Shown piece by piece: positions 15,768 through 24,791 of a stretch of 64,000 nucleotides of DNA. The notes under the pieces were generated by a model, which did not search any database, had not been told where the DNA came from, and was given only the letters and a program-made list of their open reading frames with translations. How positions within the stretch are numbered: position 1 is the stretch's first letter; every line of letters starts with the position of its first letter. A program made the translations under genes and the position numbers. Source of the stretch: Microbispora sp. ZYX-F-249 (GTDB taxonomy: Bacteria; Actinomycetota; Actinomycetes; Streptosporangiales; Streptosporangiaceae); the NCBI RefSeq assembly GCF_039649665.1, contig NZ_JBDJAW010000021.1:62001-126000 (forward strand). Direction: 5' to 3'.

Positions 15768-16130
15768 TCAGGGCAGCGGGCGGCGGCCGGGGAAGCCGAG
15801 GTCGCTGCGGTGATACCAGCCCAGGGCGGTCTCCCCCTCCAGCCAGCACAGCCGTACGGACACCTCGCCGAGCACGGCGGGGAAGTCGACGAGCAGCGGG
15901 GCCACGCCCTTGATCTCGATGTCCTCGGCGTCGAACCAGCTCAGGATCTCGTCCATCCGCGCCTCCAGGCCCTTGGCCTCCGGCAGTCCGCCGAGCGGTG
16001 AGGCGCCCGCCTGCCGCAGGTCGTGGGTGAGCTCGGCCAGGTCGGCGCGTACGGCGACGAACGCGCGGGCGTGCTCCAGCACCGCCGGCATCAGCGACCT
16101 GGCCTCGTCGACCGTGAAGATCCTCGCCAC
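15768..16130 (-). CDS. DUF2203 family protein
   Basis: 120 residues. RIFTVDEARSLMPAVLEHAR at the start and LLVDFPAVLGEVSVRLCWLEGETALGWYHRSDLGFPGRRPL at the end are the conserved parts of DUF2203, a small family of unknown function widespread in bacteria. The middle is an amphipathic helix pair (VRADLAELTHDLRQAG; GLEARMDEILSWFDAEDIEIKG). The GTG start is inferred to be leaderless: TAGCGT sits 7 nt before it. It lies alone between a GNAT and a VOC gene and its role is unknown. Confidence 0.75.
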   Translation of the reverse strand: MARIFTVDEARSLMPAVLEHARAFVAVRADLAELTHDLRQAGASPLGGLPEAKGLEARMDEILSWFDAEDIEIKGVAPLLVDFPAVLGEVSVRLCWLEGETALGWYHRSDLGFPGRRPLP

Positions 16131-16137
16131 CCTCCGG

Positions 16138-16143
16138 ACGCTA
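16138..16143 (-). promoter_or_regulatory. -10 box TAGCGT of the leaderless DUF2203 gene
   Basis: TAGCGT on the minus strand, 7 nt upstream of the GTG start. The purine stretch CCGGAGG between them touches the start codon and is too close to act as a normal ribosome-binding site. Confidence 0.5.
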
Positions 16144-16164
16144 CCGCATCGGTCCCCGCGAGGC

Positions 16165-16536
16165 TCACAGGCGGCGGCGCAGCAGGCAGAACTCGTTGCC
16201 CTCCGGGTCGGCCAGCACGTGCCAGTCCTCCTCACCGGTCTGGCCCACGTCGGCCGGCACGGCGCCGAGCTTCAGCAGGCGCTCCAGCTCGGCCTCCTGG
16301 TCGCGGTCGGTGGGGTTGACGTCGATGTGCAGGCGCAGCTTGCCCCGCTTGGGCTCCGGCACCGGCTCGAAGATGAGCGTCGGCTGGAGACCGCCGAAAC
16401 CGATGCCGGGCGGGCCGATCTCCACCCAGCCGTCCTTGCGCTCGATCACCTCGAAACCCAGCACCTCGCACCAGAAGGCGGCGAGCCGCTCGGGGTCGTG
16501 GCAATCGACGACGAGTTCACTGATGCGACAGGCCAT
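16165..16536 (-). CDS. VOC-family (glyoxalase/bleomycin-resistance-like) protein
   Basis: 123 residues from the inner ATG. It is one VOC unit pair: CRISELVVDCHDPERLAAFWCEVLGFEVIERKDGWVEI, then PTLIFEPVPEPKRGKLRLHIDVNPTDRDQEAELERLLKLGA and HVLADPEGNEFCLLRRRL. LRLHIDV and EGNEFCLL carry the usual His and Glu metal positions of this superfamily. Many actinobacterial copies are uncharacterised. It begins 11 nt after the stop of the XRE regulator and may be cotranscribed with it. Substrate unknown. Confidence 0.8.
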   Translation of the reverse strand: MACRISELVVDCHDPERLAAFWCEVLGFEVIERKDGWVEIGPPGIGFGGLQPTLIFEPVPEPKRGKLRLHIDVNPTDRDQEAELERLLKLGAVPADVGQTGEEDWHVLADPEGNEFCLLRRRL

Positions 16537-16546
16537 GACCGCGCCG

Positions 16547-17434
16547 TTACCCGCGGACGGGGTCGCCATGCATCGAGCAGTGGGCGGCCTCCGGATGGGC
16601 CAGCAGCCATTCGATGCGCTGCCTGCTCTCGTCGTCCATGGGCGTGTAGACGACGACGCGGGTCTCCGGGGGCGCCGCCAGCGCCATGCTGGTGGACGTC
16701 AGGCGGATCAGGCCCACCGACGAGTGCTTGAACAGCTTCATCCGCACGCCCGGCCTGGCCACCTCGTGCATCGCCCACATCCGCGCGAACTCCGGGCTGG
16801 CCGCCGACAGCCGGGTGACGAAGCCCGTCCACGCCGGCTCTCCCACGTGCCTGCCGAAGGCCGCCCGCAGCGTCGCCACCATCTGCGGGAGTTCCTCGTC
16901 CTTGTTCACCAGCGGGCAGCAGCAGTCCGGCATGGTGAACACCCGCCACAGGACGTTGCGCTCGAGCCGCGGCCGGCCGACCACGGACCCGAAGATCGTG
17001 CCGTACGCGGCGTTCCAGGCGAGCAGGTCGTAACGCCCGCTGTAGACGCACGCGGGCAGCGGGTCGAGCTGGCGCAGGATCGTGTGCACCTCGGCGTCGA
17101 GGCCCTCCCCGTCGCCCGCCGGATCGGCGACCTCCGGCAGGTCGGCCAGCCGGTAGAGGTGCTCCCGCTCGGCCGCGTCCAGCCGCAGCGTGCGGGCGAT
17201 CGCGTCCAGCACCTGCACCGACGCGTTGATGGGGCGGCCCTGCTCCAGCCAGGTGTACCAGGTCACGCCCACCCCGGCGAGCTGGGCGACCTCCTCCCGC
17301 CGCAGCCCCGGCGTACGGCGGCGCAACCCGGGCGGCAGCCCGACGTCCTCGGGCCGGATCCGCTCGCGCCTGCTGCGCAGGAAGGCCGCGAGCTCCTCAC
17401 GCCTGGTGTGCCTGGTGCGGGTCCCCGTCGTCAC
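16547..17434 (-). CDS. XRE-family regulator with MmyB-like ligand domain
   Basis: 295 residues. The N-terminal helix-turn-helix is RREELAAFLRSRRERIRPEDVGLPPGLRRRTPGLRREEVAQLAGVGVTWYTWLEQGR (residues about 11-68), the standard start of actinobacterial MmyB-type regulators. The C-terminal part (LDPLPACVYSGRYDLLAWNAAYGTIFG, EFARMWAMHEV, LASTSMALAA-like) is the MmyB PAS-like sensor domain. GTG start with GGAGAGG upstream. It is divergent from the DHA2 transporter gene with about 100 bp between starts, so it probably controls that exporter. The ligand is unknown. Confidence 0.85.
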   Translation of the reverse strand: MTTGTRTRHTRREELAAFLRSRRERIRPEDVGLPPGLRRRTPGLRREEVAQLAGVGVTWYTWLEQGRPINASVQVLDAIARTLRLDAAEREHLYRLADLPEVADPAGDGEGLDAEVHTILRQLDPLPACVYSGRYDLLAWNAAYGTIFGSVVGRPRLERNVLWRVFTMPDCCCPLVNKDEELPQMVATLRAAFGRHVGEPAWTGFVTRLSAASPEFARMWAMHEVARPGVRMKLFKHSSVGLIRLTSTSMALAAPPETRVVVYTPMDDESRQRIEWLLAHPEAAHCSMHGDPVRG

Positions 17435-17463
17435 CTCTCCATCCTGGCGAGTGCGCGGACGCG

Positions 17464-17492
17464 TTGCCAGGTGGTGTCGCTACCAGTATCCG
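17464..17492 (+). promoter_or_regulatory. Candidate promoter of the DHA2 transporter gene
   Basis: TTGCCA (17464-17469) and TATCCG (17487-17492) with 17-nt spacing. Two related words, ACCAGTATCCG and ACCGGTATCAC, lie 24 bp apart in the same gap and could be half-sites for the divergent XRE regulator. Confidence 0.35.
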
Positions 17493-17536
17493 CAGGCTCT
17501 CGGCACCGGTATCACCGCGGCCGCATCGTTGCCGCC

Positions 17537-18931
17537 ATGACCACTGTCACCACCCGCGCGCCGGCCGCGCGGCGGACCTCGCCGGCTCTGCTGCTCACCG
17601 TCATCCTGGCGGGGCAGTTCATGGCCGTCCTCGACGCCACCATCGTCAACGTCGCCGCGCCCACGATGCGCGCCGACCTCGGGGCCACCGGCTCCGGGCT
17701 GCAACTCGTCGTCTCCGGCTACACGGTGGCGTACGCGATACTGCTGATCACCGGGGCACGCCTCGGAGGGCTGCTCGGCTACCGGCGGCTGTTCCTCACC
17801 GGGCTCGTGGTGTTCACGGCCGCGTCGCTGATGTGCGGGCTCGCCCCCTCGATCGGCGTGCTGATCGCCTTCCGGCTGGTGCAGGGCGCGGGAGCCGCCC
17901 TGATGGTGCCGCAGGTGCTCAGCCTGATCCAGGTCACCTTCGACGGCGCCGCCCGGGGACGCGCGCTCGGCGTCTACGCCACGGTCATCTCTGTCGGCGC
18001 GGTCGTCGGGCAGGTGCTCGGCGGGCTGCTGGTGACCGCCGACCTGTTCGGCACGGCCTGGCGGCCGGTCTTCCTGGTCAACGTGCCGGTCGGGCTCGCG
18101 CTGCTGGCCGCCGCCCGCATGCTGCCCGCCGCCCACGTGCGGCGCGAGCAGCGGCTCGACGTGCCCGGCCTGGTGACGCTGTCGCTGTCGGTCTGCCTGC
18201 TGGTCGTGCCGCTCGTGCTCGGCCACGAGGAGGACTGGCCGCTGTGGGGGTGGATCTCCATGGGACTGGCGGTGCTCGCGTTCTGCGCGTTCCTGCTCGT
18301 GGAGCGGCGGGCGGCGCATCCGCTCGTCCCCGGCCGCCTGCTGCGCGCCCCCGGGGTGGCCGCCGCCGCGTCGGGCGTCTTCCTCGTCATGGCGGCGTAC
18401 GGCGGCTGGCTGTTCGCCATGGCCCTCCATCTGCAGGGCGGCCTCGGCGACAGCGCCCTGCGGGCGGGCTGCCTGTTCATCCCCGCGGCCGCCGCCTTCG
18501 GGCTCACCAGCCTGAACTGGAAGCGGCTGCCGGCCCGCATGCACCGGCCGGTGATCGTCATGTCCGCCGTCGTCACCGCCGCGGGCGAGCTCGCCCTGGC
18601 GGCGGCGCTGGCCGGCGGGGGCCACGGCGAGCCGCTGCTGGAGATCGCTTTCGCGGCCATCGGGGCCGGCATGGCGGGCACGTTCAGCCCGCTCATGGCG
18701 GTGGCGCTGGCCCGGGTCGCGCCCGCCGACGCGGCCGACGCCAGCGGCCTGCTGGCGACGATGCTCCAGCTCGGCCAGGTGGTCGGCGTGGCCGTCTTCG
18801 GCACGCTGTTCCTCGGCCTCGCCCCGTCCGCACACGCCGCCGCGGTGACGTCGCTGTCGCTCGCCGCGGTCTCGCTGGCCGCCGGCGGGTGCGCGCTGCC
18901 TCTCCTGCGCACCCGCCGAAGCGGCCGATGA
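17537..18931 (+). CDS. DHA2-family MFS drug/metabolite exporter
   Basis: 464 residues with about 14 predicted membrane segments. TM1 is LLLTVILAGQFMAVLDATIVNVAAPTM; LDxTIVNVALP is the DHA2 family signature. YTVAYAILLITGARLGGLLGYRRLFLTG is motif A, and LVQGAGAALMVPQVLSLI is the typical helix 4. It exports small molecules by proton antiport, commonly drugs or own metabolites. It is divergent from an XRE/MmyB regulator. It converges on gdhA with 15 nt between stops, where TGAGCG and CGCTCA can pair as a short terminator. Confidence 0.92.
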   Translation: MTTVTTRAPAARRTSPALLLTVILAGQFMAVLDATIVNVAAPTMRADLGATGSGLQLVVSGYTVAYAILLITGARLGGLLGYRRLFLTGLVVFTAASLMCGLAPSIGVLIAFRLVQGAGAALMVPQVLSLIQVTFDGAARGRALGVYATVISVGAVVGQVLGGLLVTADLFGTAWRPVFLVNVPVGLALLAAARMLPAAHVRREQRLDVPGLVTLSLSVCLLVVPLVLGHEEDWPLWGWISMGLAVLAFCAFLLVERRAAHPLVPGRLLRAPGVAAAASGVFLVMAAYGGWLFAMALHLQGGLGDSALRAGCLFIPAAAAFGLTSLNWKRLPARMHRPVIVMSAVVTAAGELALAAALAGGGHGEPLLEIAFAAIGAGMAGTFSPLMAVALARVAPADAADASGLLATMLQLGQVVGVAVFGTLFLGLAPSAHAAAVTSLSLAAVSLAAGGCALPLLRTRRSGR

Positions 18932-18946
18932 GCGTTACGTGAGCGC

Positions 18947-20317
<1,371 letters not shown>

Positions 20318-20324
20318 CTATCTC

Positions 20325-20352
20325 ACAGTAGAGGCATCCGGGTTGTGAGCAA
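20325..20352 (-). promoter_or_regulatory. Promoter of gdhA (TTGCTC, 16 nt, TACTGT)
   Basis: The -10 TACTGT (20325-20330) is identical to that of the hydrolase promoter near 385. The -35 TTGCTC is at 20347-20352. The promoter fills the short gap behind the GNAT stop. Confidence 0.5.
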
Positions 20353-20359
20353 CGCAGTC

Positions 20360-21292
20360 TCAAGATCCGGGACGGACGAGGGCCCGCCAGACGTCGATCA
20401 CGAGTACGGAGCGCATGCCGACCGACCGGTACAGGCCGAGCGCCGGAGTCGTGTTGTTGCCGTCCACGTGCAGGATCGTGCCCACTCGCCCGCGCCGCTC
20501 GTCGGCCTCGAAGGCCCGCGTGAGCAGCAGCCGGCCGAGGCCGCGCCCGCGGAAGGCGGGCCGCACCGCGAGCGTGCGGACGTAGCCGCAGTTCTCGTCG
20601 GGCACGAAGTGGTTCGTGCCGAGCAGCATGGCCGCGGGCTCGCCGTGGACGCGGGCCAGCAGGAGCTGCGTCCAGTCGTTCGCGCTGGACGCCTCCATCT
20701 CCTCGGCCCACTCCTCGAACGTCCTGGGCACGAACCCGAAGTGCTCGGCGAAACCCTCCTGCTGGACGGCGTGCGCCGCGCGCAGCACCTCCTCGCCGTC
20801 GGGCGAGCCCGCCTCGACCGTGACCCCGGGCAGGAAGACGGGCCGTACGCCGGCGTGGTCGGTACGCATGCGATGGAAGCTGGTGGCGGGCGCGAAGCCG
20901 CGTTCCTTGGCGGCCTCGCGCATGGCCGAGTCCTGCTCGTAGACGCTGACGTCCACCACCGCGTGGTCGTGCCCGGCCTCGCGGGCGAGGTCGCCGGCGC
21001 GGCCGAGCACCAGGTCCCACAGCAGCGCGGCCGCGCCGGGCTCCCGCGCCTGCACGTCGATGTCCACGTTGTCGCTGTCGCCCTTGCGCCTGGCGTAGCC
21101 CCAGCCGAGGAGCCGCCCGCCCGAGCGGACCACCCAGCTGTCGTGCTCCAGGTCCAGCTCGCCGAGGGTGTCGGCGACGTCGTCGAGCGTCCAGTCGGGC
21201 TTGCCGGTCACTTCGATGTCGTGCTCGGCGACCAGCTCGTGAATCGCCGCCGCGTCGGCGGCCGCCGGCCGCCGGAGGTCGTAGTCGTTCAT
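20360..21292 (-). CDS. Two-domain GNAT acetyltransferase (mycothiol-synthase-like layout)
   Basis: 310 residues with two GNAT halves. The N-terminal half begins LRRPAAADAAAIHELVAEHD and holds SWVVRSGGRLLGWGYAR. The C-terminal half is complete: MLLGTNHFVPDENCGYVRTLAVRPAFRGRGLGRLLLTRAF contains the acetyl-CoA loop RPAFRGRGLG, followed by TILHVDGNNTTPALGLYRSVGMRSV. This tandem layout matches MshD-like proteins, but no mycothiol genes adjoin, so a generic acetyltransferase is equally possible. Another in-frame ATG six codons upstream is an alternative start. Confidence 0.8.
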   Translation of the reverse strand: MNDYDLRRPAAADAAAIHELVAEHDIEVTGKPDWTLDDVADTLGELDLEHDSWVVRSGGRLLGWGYARRKGDSDNVDIDVQAREPGAAALLWDLVLGRAGDLAREAGHDHAVVDVSVYEQDSAMREAAKERGFAPATSFHRMRTDHAGVRPVFLPGVTVEAGSPDGEEVLRAAHAVQQEGFAEHFGFVPRTFEEWAEEMEASSANDWTQLLLARVHGEPAAMLLGTNHFVPDENCGYVRTLAVRPAFRGRGLGRLLLTRAFEADERRGRVGTILHVDGNNTTPALGLYRSVGMRSVLVIDVWRALVRPGS

Positions 21293-21533
21293 GGCACTGT
21301 TTGTACGCATCACGACTTGTGGGCGGCTTGCCGAGGAGTTGGCGGCACCTCCGCGCGTGCTGCAAGTGGCCGGGAAGCGGCTCTCAGCGGGGGACGAGGG
21401 TGGCGGGTTCGACCAGCACCCGGGCGGCCCCGCCGAGCACGCCGAGACAGGCGATGAGGGGATGGCACGCGTCCCCGGCCGTGGTGGAGGCTCGGTTGAG
21501 CGCACTTCGCGCAGATCCTGAAGAATCGGCCGC

Positions 21534-21842
21534 ATGGAACAACTGCTCAGGAAGCTGACCGGCCAGCGTGTCTTCGGCGAGCCGTACGAGAAGGACGGCG
21601 TGACGTTCATCCCCGTGGCGGCGGTGCGCGCGGGGGGCGGCTTCGGCCGCAGCCCGGAGAAGGGCGGCGAGGCCCGCGGAGGAGGCGGCGGCGTCGTCAA
21701 CAGGCCGGTCGGGATGTTCGTCCTCAAGGACGGCGACGTGCACTGGCGACCGGCCTTGGACCTCAACCGGGTCATCCTGGGCGGCCAGATCCTCGCGGGC
21801 CTCGCCCTTGTCGTGTACGCCGTGACCCGCCACGTTCGCTGA
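21534..21842 (+). CDS. GerW/YtfJ-family sporulation protein
   Basis: 102 residues. RVFGEPYEKDGVTFIPVAAVRAGGGFG is the conserved YtfJ/GerW core, followed by a Gly-rich stretch, VNRPVGMFVLKDGDVHWRPALDLNRVI and a C-terminal hydrophobic segment (GGQILAGLALVVYAVT) that probably anchors it in a membrane. In Bacillus GerW is a spore protein needed for lysozyme-type germination; actinobacterial versions are common and little studied. There is no good Shine-Dalgarno sequence. It is monocistronic. Confidence 0.8.
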   Translation: MEQLLRKLTGQRVFGEPYEKDGVTFIPVAAVRAGGGFGRSPEKGGEARGGGGGVVNRPVGMFVLKDGDVHWRPALDLNRVILGGQILAGLALVVYAVTRHVR

Positions 21843-21875
21843 CCGCCGCCGGCGGCCGATCGGCGGCGGGGCCGT

Positions 21876-21884
21876 GAAAGTTTC
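21876..21884. promoter_or_regulatory. GAAAGTTTC palindromic word upstream of the CBM2 sugar dehydrogenase
   Basis: A 9-bp interrupted palindrome about 130 bp before the dehydrogenase start. The same word occurs at 52275-52283 before the GH48 cellulase gene. Similar GAAACTTTC boxes are known upstream of streptomycete xylanase genes (literature, from memory), so a shared plant-cell-wall regulator is possible. Confidence 0.35.
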
Positions 21885-22016
21885 CCGCGCCGGACGCGGC
21901 CGGCGGGCGTACGCGCAGGTCGGCGAGCGAACGCCGGCCGGTCGATTGCCCCGGGCACGGCGGGCGTTTTCGATGTTGGTGAGCCGGTAGCCACCGTCCC
22001 GCCCCGGGAGCATGTG

Positions 22017-23807
22017 ATGCGCACGCGATTGTCCGAGGCACTGTCCGTCGTCCTCTGCGCCGTGATCGCCGCCGTGGCGCTCGTCGTGACCCGGCCCGGC
22101 GCCGCGGGCGCGGTGACCGGCGGGTTCGACTTCACCCGAGTGCAGGTCGTCACGACGGGCCTGCGGGTGCCCTGGGGAATGGCCTTCCTCCCCGACGGCA
22201 GCGCCCTCGTCTCCGAACGCGACACCGCGACCATCGCCCAGGTGCGTCCCGGGTCCGCGCCCGTACGGGTGGCCACCGTCCCCAACGTCACGCCGGGGGG
22301 CGAGGGGGGCCTGCTCGGCATCGCGCTGTCTCCCACGTTCACGCAGGATCAGCTGGTCTACGCCTACATCAGCACCGCCTCCGACAACCGGGTGATCCGA
22401 TTCCGGCTCGGCTACCCGCAGACCCAGCAGGTGATCCTCTCCGGCATCCCCCGGGGCCAGTCCCGCAACGGCGGGCGCATCGCGTTCGGCCCCGACGGCA
22501 TGCTGTACGTCGCCACGGGCGACGCCGGCTACCCCTCCCTCGCCCAGAGCTCGCCTCTCGGCGGCAAGATCCTGCGCATCACCCGCGACGGCGCGGTCCC
22601 CGTAACCAATCCGTTCACCGGCTCGCCGGTCTACAGCTACGGCCACAGCAACGTCCAGGGGCTCGCCTGGGACGAGGGCGGCCGGCTGTACGCCACGGAG
22701 TTCGGCCAGAACTCCACAGACGAGATCAACTACATCCAGGCGGGCCGCAACTACGGCTGGCCCGCCTGCGAGGGCATGTGCGGGAGCCCGGGCGTCGCCA
22801 ACCCCCTGGTGACCTGGAGCTCGGCCGAGGCGTCGCCCAGCGGCCTGGCGTACGCCAACGGCACGCTCTTCGCCGCGGCCCTCCGCGGCAAGCGCCTGTG
22901 GACGGTGCCGGTCGTCGGCGGCAACAGGACGGGCGCTCCCGTGGCCGAGCTGCAGGAAAGGCTGGGCCGGCTGCGCACCGTGGCGGTCGGCCCGGACGGC
23001 TGGCTCTGGGTGGCGACGAGCAACCGCGACGGCAGAGGAACGGTGGGCTCCGGCGACGACCTCATCGTCCGGATCCCGCCCATCGGGCCGTCCGGTCCGG
23101 GGGGCTCGCCGTCGGCCGGCCCGTCGCCCTCGTCGCCGGGCGGCTCCGGACCCGGCGGCTCCGGACCGTGCCCCTCCCCGTCGTCCGACCCTTCACCGTC
23201 TCCGTCCCCCAGCCCCTCACCGTCCCCCAGCCCCTCACCGTCCCCCAGCCCCTCGGCGTCACCGAGCCCGTCGGCCTCCCCCAGCGCCTCCCCATCGTCC
23301 GACCCTTCGCCGTCTCCGTCGCCCAGCCCCTCACCGTCGCCCAGCCCTGCACCCTCCCCCAGCGCATCGCCGTGCCCCTCTCCAACGCCCAGCCCCTCAC
23401 CGTCCCCGTCCCCGTCCCCTTCGCCGTCCCCGTCACCCAGCCCCTCGCCATCCCCCAGCCCTTCACCGTCACTGAGCCCGTCACCGTCGCCCAGCCCGTC
23501 CTTCGTGGTCACGCGCTCCTGCGAGGCGACGATCCGGTTCCACCTCTCGGTGGCGGCGGCCCCCTGGGGCGAACTGACGGTGCGCAACACGGGAACGGTG
23601 CCCATCACCTCGTGGACGGTCACCTTCAAGGTCCCCAACGGTCTGCACTACGTGCAGTGGAACGGCTCCAACCCCCCGGGCTCCACGGTGACCATCACCC
23701 AGAACGGCCTGCTGTCGCCGGGCGCCTCGGTGACGGTGACGTTCGCGATCGGCTGGTCCGGCAGCGCCGTGGAGACGCCGGCGCCCATCACCTGCACGGC
23801 CAGATGA
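22017..23807 (+). CDS. Secreted PQQ-type glucose/sorbosone dehydrogenase with Ser-Pro linker and C-terminal CBM2-like module
   Basis: 596 residues. A signal sequence with hydrophobic core [15 protein letters not shown] precedes a beta-propeller of the GSDH family: [68 protein letters not shown] and [12 protein letters not shown], with the Arg, His and Asp positions used for PQQ/Ca2+. A Ser-Pro linker of about 140 residues joins it to a CBM2-like domain ([11 protein letters not shown] through APITCTAR, two Cys). It probably oxidises sugars at cellulose surfaces outside the cell. The ATG has GGGAG upstream. It stands alone, but the tag matches the cellulases at 52-58 kb. Confidence 0.85.
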   Translation: MRTRLSEALSVVLCAVIAAVALVVTRPGAAGAVTGGFDFTRVQVVTTGLRVPWGMAFLPDGSALVSERDTATIAQVRPGSAPVRVATVPNVTPGGEGGLLGIALSPTFTQDQLVYAYISTASDNRVIRFRLGYPQTQQVILSGIPRGQSRNGGRIAFGPDGMLYVATGDAGYPSLAQSSPLGGKILRITRDGAVPVTNPFTGSPVYSYGHSNVQGLAWDEGGRLYATEFGQNSTDEINYIQAGRNYGWPACEGMCGSPGVANPLVTWSSAEASPSGLAYANGTLFAAALRGKRLWTVPVVGGNRTGAPVAELQERLGRLRTVAVGPDGWLWVATSNRDGRGTVGSGDDLIVRIPPIGPSGPGGSPSAGPSPSSPGGSGPGGSGPCPSPSSDPSPSPSPSPSPSPSPSPSPSPSASPSPSASPSASPSSDPSPSPSPSPSPSPSPAPSPSASPCPSPTPSPSPSPSPSPSPSPSPSPSPSPSPSPSLSPSPSPSPSFVVTRSCEATIRFHLSVAAAPWGELTVRNTGTVPITSWTVTFKVPNGLHYVQWNGSNPPGSTVTITQNGLLSPGASVTVTFAIGWSGSAVETPAPITCTAR

Positions 23808-24055
23808 CGCCCTGCCCGGGTCGGCGTGGCCCGGCGGACAGCGTCCGCGTGGCCGTGCCGGCCTCGCCGCGGAGGCCGAACGGTGTGGTGCGGGTGACCC
23901 CGCGTCCCCGTGGGCCGATCGTCTGGCGGCGTCCGGTCAGATCCACTCTCCTCCGGGCCCGGGTGACTGTCCGATACGTCGCGTCCGGCAGCGATTTTCC
24001 CGATACTCGAAGATGAGCCGAACGACTGCGAGCACGACGACGAACGGAGAGCACC

Positions 24056-24283
24056 GTGTCGGAGGAACCGGAGATCGGGCAGTGGCCGGAGATCGTGCGC
24101 GAGCCCGCACCCGACGTGCACGAGTACAGAGTCGATCGGGTCAGGGACGTGACCCGCCAGGGAAAGATCGTACTGTCGTCAGGTGTCAAGGGCGCCGACA
24201 CCGCCTTCCGGCAGCTCTTTCCCACGACGTACGACCTGGTGCTCGACCACCCCGAGGCCAAGGAGACCGCCGAGGACAAGTAG
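24056..24283 (+). CDS. Small hypothetical protein (75 aa)
   Basis: 75 residues. The GTG start has a GGAGA ribosome site 7 nt upstream. The protein is acidic at both ends (SEEPEIGQWPEIVREP and DHPEAKETAEDK) with a central basic piece DRVRDVTRQGKIVLSSGVKG. No membrane segment or recognised domain is visible. It lies alone between the sugar dehydrogenase and the conservon. The good ribosome site and actinomycete-like codon use support a real gene; the function is unknown. Confidence 0.6.
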   Translation: MSEEPEIGQWPEIVREPAPDVHEYRVDRVRDVTRQGKIVLSSGVKGADTAFRQLFPTTYDLVLDHPEAKETAEDK

Positions 24284-24791
24284 GCGAGCAGTCCCGGCCG
24301 GTGCCTGGCGGCGCCGCCTGAGCGTCTCCGCCCGCGATGCCGCTTCGTGGCAGAAGTCCGGGCGGAGCCGCGCACACCGCGACCCGGCCGCCACGAGCGC
24401 TCCCGCATGCGCCCGCATCCCGCGTCCGGGTTGTCAGGTCCGCTCGGGGAGTCCGGCCGCGAGGGGCCCCGCTGTGCGGCGTCCCTTTTCCTCCGGCGTC
24501 CATCCGGAATTCGTGATTCCCGGAGCCAGAATTCAGGGGAGGATCGTCACCATAAATCCACAGATGTCCTAAAAGTGAGTTTCCGTCAATGGATGTGTTG
24601 ACTCGTGGTTGATTGAAGCTGAAACACATGGTTCGAGGGTGACTGTCTGTTCGCAATCGTGGACGTGGTGCTACGGTATGTGCCTGTTCACGCTCTGCTG
24701 TGAGACGGCACCGCATGGCGTCCCGTCTTACAGGGAGAACAGCAGGTTCGACGCGGCCTTGTCATGCTCTGCCGCCACCCCGAGGACGCTG
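24284..24791. other. Intergenic region before the conservon; no gene supported
   Basis: 508 bp. Its middle (about 24490-24640) is visibly richer in A+T than the rest of the window. Short open frames here lack ribosome sites or typical codon use. TTGACT at 24598-24603 and TACGGT at 24672-24677 are promoter-like words, but no well-spaced -35/-10 pair stands out. It presumably holds the conservon promoter. Confidence 0.5.

Noticed and set aside
21520-21534. Leaderless start for the GerW-type gene (AAGAAT before ATG)
   Set aside because: The hexamer lacks the required first T of TANNNT, so it was not counted with the others.
23170-23510. Repeat array resembling a CRISPR or minisatellite
   Set aside because: It encodes the Ser-Pro linker of the sugar dehydrogenase in frame; there are no spacers of uniform length and no cas genes. 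The linkers at 53.0 and 57.1 kb are the same case.
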